Assembly (NCBI GenBank): GCA_038503065.1
Contig: JBCAMK010000011.1
Coordinates: 806,001-870,000, forward strand
Direction of reading: 5' to 3'
Length of the DNA: 64,000 nucleotides
Source: Paragyromitra xinjiangensis
Lineage: Eukaryota; Ascomycota; Pezizomycetes; Pezizales; Discinaceae
Below are positions 1 to 10,038 of the stretch, piece by piece; position 1 is the first letter of the stretch; each line of letters opens with the position of its first letter. Under the pieces are notes generated by a model. The model was not told the DNA's origin and did no database searches. It worked only from the letters and a program-made list of their open reading frames with translations. The position numbers were made by a program, and so were the translations under genes.

Positions 1-2
1 AT

Positions 3-2962
3 GCCTGGCGGTCTGCTTTCTCTCGTTATTTTCCTTCACCTCTAACCGGCTCATCATTTGATGCCCATGAGTCAACTGCCCTTTCCTCTTCCCAAGATAG
101 GCGTTACTTCACACGTCTTTCTGGGCCCGAAAACAATGAGAATGCATGGAGAAGGGAATATATCCTTCGTACTCGACTACTCCGGAGCTTAGCTAGAGGA
201 AAGGCAAATATTTCCACAAACCTCACAAACCCCATGAGCCATAACTCCCATGGGAGTGTAGTTATAACGTATCCTGCTGCGACAGGCTCTTGGAGCGTAA
301 CCCATATGGTAGCAGATTTCACACCAAGAGGAGTCAGACTATTGCATGCATCTGTGCATACTCCTGGAGTTGTCAGTGCAAGTGACCCTACGATTGGTAA
401 GGCTCAGTTACATATTTTTTTTACTTTAGTAGGGTTTATTGCTAAATTTTTGGTTAAGGCAAGGTAGAGAGGCCTCCGCTAGCAGAGGCCTTTATGCACG
501 CTCAACAAATGCCCGACCTTCACCAACCTCTGCTAGGACTTCAAGGGTATGAGGTAGCGACGGATATGGGAACATCAGGAGTCATGGATCTCTCTGAAAG
601 CATTGGCTGGATTTATGGCGAGAACGTCTCTGGCGGGAAAGTCTATATCCATCCATATCCGTCTCCATATATAACTGCCGCTCCTCCGGGGCTTTACATT
701 CGGCCCGAGCATGAAAGTATAGACGGCTTTCATCCAGCTATAACATCTGTGTGGATTGCAAAGAAACGTTCAACGGGAATTCTTGAAAAGACCGAGGGAT
801 GGGCCGGGGTTGTGACTGGCAATAGCCGCGGTGTCGTGTCGATTTATGACTTGAGCTTCGGGAAAGAAAGTAAGTTGACCAGCCGCAAGAAATCCTGCAT
901 ATCCCCCGGCATCTCAATAGTTTCAATAAAAGTCGACGACGACTACTCCGTGAAGAAGATGAAACAAGGGAATATCTGGATCATTGTCATCAATGCTCTT
1001 GGCGAGGTTTATTACCTCCGAAATTCACTTAGCTCTTGGAAAATTATCCCTCAGACGGCCCGGCTACCAACTGCTTTATATTATTCAACTTTTACACCAC
1101 CTGTAGTGGATCAGACGGAGATTGAGCGGCCTAAGTGGGAAAAACTGAGGGATGAAAGGTTGATGAAAATGGACTATGATCAAGTGAAAGAAATATGGGG
1201 AAGCTGGGGGATGGATTGGTTTGTTGAGGTGGATTGGGCCGATCGCAATGTGATCCTCGGCAAAAAACAAAGTATCGAAAGGCGACCTCGATCTCAAGAT
1301 GATGCGGTGAAGGTGGACTTGTGCCGGTACCGCCTAGTCCTTCGGACACAGAGTGCGAAGGGTCAGAGCGAGTTGATGCGCGAATTGGTTGTTGGTTCTG
1401 GAGGAGGGTCTAAGTCTACAGCCGAAGGCATGGAGGGTTCTGTCTTCGGAGGAACCCAGGAATCCACGAGGGATATAGGTATCGGTAATAATATTGCCGT
1501 ACCATCAATTTCGGGGGGCGAAATTCCGGACCTTTGGATGACTACACACCTCAAACTCCAAGGTCAAAATGTGCACATTATCACAGCTATGGCAATAGAT
1601 AATTCGAATCTCGCCCTTCTTTCCGATCGTGAGGGTCTCGGCGCAGAAGGAGACATTCCTGGGGGCAATGGTAGATTATTCGCAGTCGGCACAAATATGG
1701 GGTCTATTTTTGTGTGGAATATTCGTAGTCCTACACCCTCAGCTATTGCAGACGTCACGGATATTCAATTTCCGTTGAGAGTCATCCATACCGATTCGCC
1801 TCAAATATCAAGTTTAGCTCTCTCCTCGCTCTACTTGGTGCATGGTGGCACTGATGGACTAGTCCAAGCTTGGGACCCTTTGGGATCTACTCTTTTGCCT
1901 GTACGCAATATCCATTCCAAGTTCTCCTCGCGCGCGAGACGTCGGATAGCTCAAGCCGACGCTGGCGCCCAAGAAGAGTTTGGCATTGGGGATAACCAAT
2001 TTGCGGCGCGATGCTTAATCCTTGATCCAGATGCGACTTCCCTCCGCGGAGTCGTAGCGTTGGGAACACTTATCCGGTATTGGTGTTTCTCGTCTACATC
2101 TTCCGAGCCAGACAAGAAAAGACGCAAACCCGGGCCGAAGACTAGGGCTAGTGGAGCAACTTTGAGAGGAAGAGGTGCAATTAAGGAAGTGATCAATTCA
2201 GAAGCAAAATACCTCCTTAAGCTGAAGGAAAAAGAGCGCAAGGAAAAGGAAGAGCTTAAGAACCGTTATGGTGTAGCCAGTGGACGAGAGGCTCTGAGCG
2301 AAGCGGAGATGGTGGAATATGCGATGATGATTAGTCGTGAAGCTTTTGAGCTTGAGAGTGGAGGTAGCGTTGCGAGTTGGGAGGATACCGCCAATAGGGC
2401 CGTTACGCCTGAAGAAGCACCCTCCGTGAGCAGCTACGGCACGGCGGATGAGTACAAGAGCCCAATCGAAGAGGCCAACTACGAGGGAGACTTAGAGTTG
2501 GCAGAAGCCCTAAGGTTGAGTTTACTAGAGGCTGGGGGTGACGGTGGGGATGATAGTGGTAAATCTCACCAGACCGAGGAATTGTGGGAAGATGCCGACT
2601 ACCTCTATTCCGATTTCGGTCTAGCACAGCATAACTCCCCACCTCGTTATGCAACGGCATCTTCCTCTTCATCCTCCATGCCGAAGAGCCGGAGCCCGAA
2701 GAATTCTTATGGCTCTGCTTCCTCTCCCCCAATTAGGAGTGGTGGATGGGAGAAGCTAGCATTGGATCAGATCGATGAGTGGCCGAGTGTTGGTGGAAAG
2801 GGTAAGGGCAAGGTGAAAAGGCGTAGTAAGGTGGAGGAGGAGGAGTTTGAGACGGAATTAGAAATGGCGATCAAGCTGAGCTTAATGGAGGAGGAAGAGA
2901 GGAGAGGGATCATGGAGGCGTTAGGGGAGGACGACGGGGGCAAGGGTAAGGGAAGAGCTTGA
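3..2962 (+). CDS. UFO1-like F-box/WD40 protein with C-terminal ubiquitin-interacting motifs (5' truncated)
   Basis: The gene is cut by the left window edge; the frame is open from base 3. The visible exons are 3..396 and about 486..2962, with a GTAAGG donor at 397 and a CAG acceptor at 485 (TAG at 482 is also in phase), giving about 956 residues. The opening residues (AWRSAFSRYFP) resemble the end of an F-box. The middle is a divergent WD40 propeller, with blades such as GRLFAVGTNMGSIFVWNI and LVHGGTDGLVQAWDP. The acidic C-terminus carries three UIM-like helices, around 2308-2364, 2485-2535 and 2863-2905 (for example ELEMAIKLSLMEEEER). F-box plus WD40 plus UIMs is the architecture of yeast Ufo1, an SCF substrate receptor that turns over Ho and other nuclear proteins. 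The assignment rests on architecture, and the substrates are unknown. Confidence 0.75.
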
Positions 2963-3844
2963 ATTATTTGTGCAGCACATCTTTTGGTGTGTGTTTGCTC
3001 TGTTGGTGGTGCCGTTAAATTGTTATAAATTGAAGGTGGCTAGTAAGAATACGTAATTCGTAGCGATGTTTGTTTTTTTCTCACTTTTTCATTTCCTTTT
3101 CAGTCCATCTACTTTTATGGATGTGGGCTTAATATCACCTCTTTCCCCATTTTTAGCTAAAAAAGTACACATATTATTTCATCAAAAAACCCCTTTCCCT
3201 TAAACTATAAGACTAGTGGATCTACTGGGTGCCTAAGTCTCAGTGGCCAGGTAGTGTCCTGGGAAGTAACGATAAGCAATAAATTTTGGTGGTGTTTATA
3301 AATATATCGTTAATTACATAAGTTGGGGTCTTGTTACCGAACTAATCAGACAACGGATGGAATGAGGTTTATACTATGATGAACCGTAAATGGGTACAAA
3401 TATTGAATTCATATGTTTTTATGGTACAACAGCTCTTGATATAGAAGGGTTTATATAGCTAAGTAGCAATACTACTCATAGAGGGAGCTACGTTTAGAGG
3501 TAAGACGTGAGGATCAGTGCCTCATTGGATAAATCTTCGCGTTGGAATCCTCACAGGCCTATCAGGAAACAACACAATAGTTGATCTACGATACTCGATA
3601 AAAATACAAAAGCACTCTATTTGTATCAAATTACTCAATAATATTTCTATGAAAATAGGGGCTTGTTAAATACAGTCATGAATCCTCATCGTTTCTTTCT
3701 TTCCTTTCTCTATCTTGTCTATCATAGCTCCTGGCATCACCACTGCTCACTCAGCGCCACTATCTTCAATAAAGCCTTTGAGGATTCCAAGCTTTAGATT
3801 CCTTCGACTTACTTACTTTACTCTTTAAGTTAGCAAACGATAGC
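2963..3844. other. intergenic region without a recognisable gene
   Basis: AT-rich sequence between the UFO1-like stop and the proline-rich ORF. It holds the 3' end of the first gene and the probable promoter of the second; a CT-rich stretch lies at about 3690-3735. No conserved ORF or RNA gene was seen. Confidence 0.5.
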
Positions 3845-4456
3845 ATGTCTAACAAAATTTTCTTCGTCCCATGCGAAGCCCCCGCCGCATCTGACAAAAA
3901 GCCCAAGTGGGTCTACTCCGCGAATGGTCCTCCACCGGCACCTAAAAAGGCCGAAAAGAAGCCCGAGTGGGCCTACTTTACTCAAGGCCCTCCACCTCCA
4001 CCTAAGAAGCCAGAACCCGCCCCGGGTTACTTCTTTTACGGTCCTCCACCTCCCGCATCCCCAAAGCCTGAACCCAAGCCCGCCCCACAATATTATTATT
4101 GGGGTGCCCCTCCTGCCCCTGCCCCTGCCCCTGCTGCACCTCCTGCACCAAAAAAAGCCGAGGCGCCGAATGTCTTCTTTATGAAAGGTCCTGCCCCCAC
4201 CCCTAAACCAGCGCCGGCACCAGCACCACAATATTGGCTTCCACCTCCACCACCACCTGCGCCGACACCAAAGGCAGCTCCTGAAAATGGAGGATGGTTT
4301 ATGGCTCCTCCTCCTCCTCCTCCTCCTCCTCCTCCTCCTACTGCTGCTGCTACTGCACCTACACCAAAGGGTCTTCCTCCTCCCCCTCCTCCCCCTCCGG
4401 GTGCAGGTGAGGGGTTTTACGCTCTTGTAAGCTTCTACCCATTGAAAAAATTCTAG
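3845..4456 (+). CDS. small proline/aromatic tandem-repeat protein, function unknown
   Basis: A single ORF of 203 residues with no signal peptide and no membrane segment. It consists of about nine short aromatic clusters (KIFFVPC, KWVYSANG, EWAYFTQG, GYFFYG, QYYYWG, NVFFMKG, QYWL, GWFMA, GFYALV), each separated by a linker of prolines with Lys, Glu or Ala, at a spacing of roughly 20-27 residues. The 3' part includes long runs of CCT codons encoding uninterrupted prolines. The periodic aromatic pattern is kept across different codons and argues for a real protein. The C-terminus is uncertain, because a GTAAGC donor-like site lies just before the stop and a very short intron could alter the last residues. 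I do not recognise a family; a structural or SH3/WW-binding scaffold is possible but is only inference. Confidence 0.6.
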   Translation: MSNKIFFVPCEAPAASDKKPKWVYSANGPPPAPKKAEKKPEWAYFTQGPPPPPKKPEPAPGYFFYGPPPPASPKPEPKPAPQYYYWGAPPAPAPAPAAPPAPKKAEAPNVFFMKGPAPTPKPAPAPAPQYWLPPPPPPAPTPKAAPENGGWFMAPPPPPPPPPPPTAAATAPTPKGLPPPPPPPPGAGEGFYALVSFYPLKKF

Positions 4457-5393
4457 GAAATTGCCAGGCTAACTTTTGGATAGTTCTTTAATTAGTAAAT
4501 ACAGTAGTAAGGATGTGAAGTTTCTATAGGCTGGGTGTTTGGTGATGGTATAGTTTAGACTCCGTGATGGATCGTTTTGGGTGTATTTTACTATTTAGTG
4601 ATACTTGTATTTTGGCTATCTATAGTGGGCTTCGGAAATGAATCTTATGGATTGTGCGGGCCTCCCTTCCAGTGAGGTTATGCTTTGATATGCTAAAGGC
4701 CACAATGATATATGGCTTAGGAATTTGCTGCAAAGATAGTGTAGTGTCGAGTTTGGTGGAGTGGCGCACTTGAGTTAGTTGATTTGTTTAAGATTGTGTT
4801 TGTCATAAAGTGTCACTCGCAATTTGTAAAGTTAACCTGCCCTCGACCATCCATCCGTTTCACTTTATCCGGGATGGAGATTTTAAACGCATATTGGAAT
4901 TCTCTGTATCGATGTCTATGGGGGAATTATGCATTCCCCGAGGGGGTTTTTTTTGAATGCACCTTGTGAAGAATCTAATTTTAGCCTCTAAGTGGCTATC
5001 AGCTAGCTTGAAACTCCGCTCAATCCATTCGAATTTTCGTCTAGAGGGTAGGTGATAGTTGGCTTATTCTTAATGTCTTCTTGGCCCTTCACGGATGCTG
5101 ATAGTAATCTTTCTTTTCCGTAAATGCTACCGATACATATCATCCAAGCGGCCCAGCTACCCAACTACCCGGGGAACTCCTCACACCACTTCTCGCACCA
5201 CTTCTCTCATGACTCGAGGATCGAAAATAGCCGGAGTGGGGTGATAATCGAGCCAGAACAGGCGGGCTTTTATCAAGGAAGGCGGGTGGGAATGAGCAGA
5301 GCCAGTTTGGTCTTAAATTTTTCATTTTCATAGCACACCTTCACCACCCTCCTTTTGGTCTTTTCGCTTTGCAATCCCCCTCACCCATTGCTA
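4457..5393. other. intergenic region without a recognisable gene
   Basis: Only short chance ORFs (up to about 70 codons) with no periodicity or similarity I can support. It separates the proline-rich gene from the NLR relic. Confidence 0.45.
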
Positions 5394-7415
5394 CTAATTT
5401 TCATGACCTAGGCTATGAAAAAAAACGGTACCCGCAACCTGCTTGCTGCTAGGAATTCTGAACATGTTTCCCGCTGCATCGCTGCAACTTCCGCAAAGTG
5501 TTGTTTGACGAAATTCTGTTCGTTCCCCCTTGCCTTGAATTGAGAAATCTGCTCCGTTATTGAGAAAGAGTTGACCATGGATTTCCAATCCCCATCTAGT
5601 ACTAGGTGAAGTGCTCTCTGTTTCTCGATGGATCGAACCGGAAGAACTGCCCCCTTCTCTAGAAGCAACTTGATAACTCTATCATTACAGAAGTATACTG
5701 AACCATCGAGTGCCGTAAATCTATTGTTGCGCTGAATCGAGATATCTGCACCTCTATTAATGAGAAGCTGCACAACTTTGGTGAGACCTCCGTATACTAC
5801 ATCGTGAAGTGCCGTGGTACTGAGCTGAGGTATTTGCCCCGTTCTCTAGAAGCAGCTCGATAACTTTATCGTGACCTCCGTATGCTGCATCGTGGAGTGC
5901 TGTGCGTTCGTTGTTGCGCTGGGCTATTTACCCTATCGTCAAGAAGCAAAAAGCGACTTTGCCGTGGCCCCTACATATCGCTATGTGGAGTGTTGTCCAT
6001 CCAAACTGGCCAGTAGCTGAGACATCTCCTCCATTTTTGAAGAGCAACTGAACAAGTTTATCATGGTCCCCATATGCTGCCTCGCGGAGCACTGCGTACC
6101 CAAAATCGTCCCGAGCAGAGATATCTGCTCCTTTTCCTAGTAGCTGTTGCACGGCTAATCCATGTCCTATACCAGATACTATGTGAAGTGGCGTCCTTCC
6201 TTGATAGGTATAATATAATGGCACTCAGGGCGACATTCAGGTTTCTAGCATGTGGATCCGTATGTTTCCATCGCCTGTACATAAGATTCGATACTGCCTC
6301 AATTCCCAAGAAAACTAACTAGAACGCTCATCGTCGAAGCTTCATCGCAAGCTTTAAGGTGAGAAGATAACTGGTTAGCGGCATAGCTAAGTAGCAGGTG
6401 TAGCTGTGATAGTGTTGCCGGTGAATTTTTAGGGACGTCTTGGGCAAATATATCGAATGAAAGGTAAGTAAGGCACAACATGGCGACCCTAAAGCCTGCA
6501 TCTAAAAGTATACAATTCCTGAAAAGATACTCTTGAACTAATCGTACTGTCTTGGTGCTCTTGTTAATGATAACCAAACTGGCGCAGACATCGAGTAATG
6601 TTGTCTCAGCTAGTAAATTCCATTCATCTAGTTCGTATTGATTTGGCTTCACGGACACTACCTCTCAAAGTTCACCGATCTCTAAAGCTCGTCTAGCTTT
6701 TACGAGCCATGAGGGAACATTCGATGCCAATTCTCTACAATTCTTATGTTGGTTGCGGATATTATTCATGGCCCGATGATATGTAGGATCCAAGGACCTT
6801 TCTTCTCCCGAAGAATTTTTAGGTCTTTTGAGTTCGGCCAGGATTTGTCTCACGGTGAGGCTGCCGACAGATATATTCGGACAGGCATTAACCTGCACCT
6901 ATTTAGTAAAGAAAAGCTCGGTATTGTTAAACCGATTACTTACATTCCCTTGGTGTGGTCAATAAGATCAGAGATCACCTTTTCTTTGCATTGGCCCTGG
7001 CTTATAAGTCGCTTTGCTCGTGGGTTGCCATCAATCACTTGCTATATGTAAACCCCGATGGAACTTCAAATATCTTCTAGGTGCGGGCGGCTTGTTACAA
7101 ACACATTGACGCCTTTTTCTAGATCATGGAACAAGGGAAAGAGGTCTTTTCGTTGGTCGTCTGGGTCAGATTCATCCAAAGCATCAAAAACGAGGAACGC
7201 TCGATCAGATGGCTTTGATGCTGCAGTAAGGACGGCATACAGCTCCTCGAAAGTAGGCCTTTTCCTGGGATTTTCTGTTTGAAGCTTTCATAAATCTTCT
7301 CGACCTCGATATAGAAGAGTGGCGATTGGCTGGCAGGTTGCCCAATTAAGCTGGCTAGAACGTGAATGGGCTTCTTTTGAGTTCGATTTATACAGTAGAA
7401 GCGAACATAAGCCAC
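5394..7415 (-). pseudogene. decayed NACHT-ankyrin (NLR-type) gene
   Basis: Reading the minus strand from about 7415 down gives, in broken frames, the blocks typical of fungal NACHT-ANK proteins: a segment with AYVRFYCINRTQKKP and LASLIGQ; then in another frame a Walker B-like FLVFDALDESDPDD followed by LFPLFHDLEKGVNVFVTSRP; then PRAKRLISQGQCKEKVI; then PSWLVKARRALEIGEL; then a helical winged-helix-like stretch with TVRLVQEYLFRN and CLTYLSFDIFAQ; and finally ankyrin repeats (GRTPLHIVSGIGHGLAVQQL, LVQLLFKNGGDVSA, VIKLLLEKGA). Frames shift several times and stops interrupt the reading (for example near 7050, 6900 and 5930). No P-loop (GxxGxGKT) is visible upstream, so the 5' end is lost. Intact members act in non-self recognition and programmed cell death. 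Confidence 0.8.
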
Positions 7416-7456
7416 ACCGTAGTTTGCTTCGAACGCTTTGGCTCTCTAGAGTAAAC

Positions 7457-7659
7457 ACCGTAGAAACTGGAAAAATGCACTACCTCCGCGCAGGTATTAT
7501 AACTCCGTCACTAGCCTTGAAGAGAAACTTTCAAAGCTCGAGTCAGATCTCTCAGCTAGGTCTACTCTATACTGCTTCAAGCACCCCCTACACCAATCGA
7601 GGTTAGAACTAGATAACAATCCCTGCGATCCGATAGTGTATTTTTCCAGTTTCTACGGT
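7457..7659. repeat. 25-bp inverted repeat pair flanking about 153 bp
   Basis: Bases 7457-7481 and 7635-7659 are reverse complements with a single C/T mismatch. They lie just upstream of the NLR relic, where its P-loop region should be. No target-site duplication is obvious outside the arms. It could be a MITE-like insertion or an inverted duplication of NLR sequence. Confidence 0.6.
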
Positions 7660-8046
7660 AGTCAATCACCTTGGAACTTGGTGTTTTGGCTATGTGCGAC
7701 TATAAAACATTGACTAAGCCTGGTTGTACTGCATAACCAGATCCGGGTCCTAGGTTTAGTCTCCCCAGAACTCTGGGGGTAGGTCAGGTCTATAGCTCCG
7801 AGTGACAAGTTATGATATATCCAGATTCTTGCCATTACTCTAAGTTGGTATTCGTTTCACTTGGCATTGCCAAATGACGTAAGCTATATTTCATTACATG
7901 GTGTCCCTCTCACCAGGAGTATTACGTATACCCACAACCTATAGCTCACAAACTTCCCTCAAGGAAATAAACAAATGAAACAAGAAGAGAATGTATACAT
8001 AAACATAACAAACAAACAACTTTTTTCTTTTCGCCCGCCAACCCAT

Positions 8047-10038
8047 TCAAATAAATCTCCACTTCTTCGCAAGGAAAAATGACACCAACACAAATGTAAA
8101 GATAGTACCCACGATACCAAAGAACCAGTAAAGATGTTCATCATCTTCTCCGGGCACATGGACGTTCATCCCGAAAAGACCACAGATCAAATTGAGCGGA
8201 ACGAGGATGGTCGCAATAGTCGTGATCTTACCCAGTACCTCATTAGCACGGTTGTTCGTCCGGATAGAGTCGACCGATAGTTGTGCGAGGTAGTTGGAGT
8301 GCGAACGAGACAACATTTTCTCGAAGTGGGATAGATTGCCCATCATAGTAACAACATGATCTGCAGCCATAATGATTAACTTGAACCATCACTTGATATT
8401 AAAGAGGGGGAAATGACGTACCTTGAATATCGCCAAGATAAAGTCCAATCTCGCCCCGAGGGGTCACTTGATACTGCTCATTGCACCTCTTTGCAAATCC
8501 CTTGATGACGTCTGCCTTTCCACCTAGCAACCTCATCAAGCCCATACACTTCTTCCGACACTCACCGATTTGCTTAAGCAAATCGGTATAATCATCCATC
8601 CGAGCAACGAAGACGACGTCTTCAATCGCATCCGATTCATTCTCAATGTCATGGATCGAAGGACCAAATGAATCAGTTATATCATCACTATAGTACGAAT
8701 TAGTATCTCTACCAAACTGTGTCAGTAGAGCTATTTGGGCAAAACCTACATCAAGGCATAACAGATCCAGTCAGATGACAAAGCGACGTAGTCCCTCAAC
8801 TGCCTTATTCGCTTCCTGACGTTGGCGCTGTGTGGGCAGGGGCTGAAATGGAAGCTTAGAACTCCTTCACGGAACACAATAATGTAGATGTTGATTGGTT
8901 CCATAAAGTCCTCGGATTTTTTGTCATGCACGAATGATCGGAAGCAAACAAAGTAGTATGACCTGAAAAGCTCCACTTTCTCTCGGGTTTCTTGGACACG
9001 GATATCCTCAGCAGTCAAAGGATGGATCGCAAAAGCCTTCATAAGCATGGTCAACTCTTCATTTGTCGGGTTGAAGCAGTCGAGCCACCAGACACCCTGA
9101 CCACCACGGAAGAGTTCACTAAAGTTCTCGCCGTCGCAGAGCAAATCGCCGATCTCGGGAGCATGGATTGTAGAATCCATCTCTGACGAAAAGAAACTGA
9201 AGCGATCGGGATTGCTGATACGATGTTGGCGAGATCCAGGTGCTGCCAAAGGGTCAAGCTTCTCCTTTTCGTTGACAATCGAGCACGCATCATCATCCTT
9301 AGAGACTTCTACCGTTGCGTTGGAAGGGTTCGGCTTAGGACGCATGCCTGCGAAGTACCTATCTCCTTTTAAGGATGAACAACTGCTCATCTTTCTCCTC
9401 TTTGTATTGGCTCGTCCAAGATTTTGGCTGAGCACGAACTCGTCCATCTCCTCAAAATCAATACCACCCCGAACCCTAGTCTCCTCAGGCGGGGGAAAGC
9501 AGACATCCTCTTCCGCCTTCTGGGAGCCCTCGTCACCCGAATTAGCACCAGACCCCTCATCAGCATTTGTGAAAGTCGGACGACGTGACACAGTTCGTCG
9601 AAGCCCCAAGACAAGCTCAGAGGGAGCTTGGCTAGTCATAGTGGCAGACCTGTCGGGGCGACGGCGATGCTCAGGATTCGCAAATGCATTGACCGAGTTT
9701 GGAGGGGATGGTGAGCGGGATGAGGCGCGGGATGGATAGCGAATGCTGTACCGGCTACCAGCATTGGGATCTTCAGTGTGCGGTGACAAATTATCTTGCG
9801 CATCGTCATCGACAATGGCGTGTTCATAGTCCCTCGAAATTGGGCTATGGGCATCCCCAAGTATAATCGAAATATCGGGACGGCCACGAATATCTTCAAC
9901 GCTCCTGGTCGTATTCGAACGTGGAAGAGAGTGCGGCTGTAGACGGTGGTCATCCAGTTCAGCGACCGGGACGCGGAAAGGGGGTGAGTCGGAGCGAGGA
10001 GTGTCCATTTCTGCAAGTTCCTCCCTTTTATTATTCAA
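8047..10038 (-). CDS. CorA-family Mg2+ transporter (ALR1/MNR2 type)
   Basis: Three exons on the minus strand: 10038..8750, 8708..8422 and 8360..8047 (629 residues). The 41-nt intron 8709..8749 restores the family sequence YALID, and intron 8361..8421 restores GDIQDHVV. The N-terminus (about 300 residues) is a serine-rich cytosolic extension, as in the fungal ALR1/MNR2 branch. The CorA cytosolic domain follows (HPLTAEDI, TREKVELFRSYYFVCFRSF). Two C-terminal membrane helices end it, and the first closes with the signature FGMNV (GMN selectivity loop). The family moves Mg2+ across the plasma or vacuolar membrane as a pentamer. An alternative in-frame start lies at about 10008. The sequence does not tell the ALR1 from the MNR2 role. 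Confidence 0.93.

Noticed and set aside
3830..4231. 133-codon Arg/Gly/Trp-rich minus-strand ORF
   Set aside because: Antisense shadow of the proline/aromatic repeat gene.
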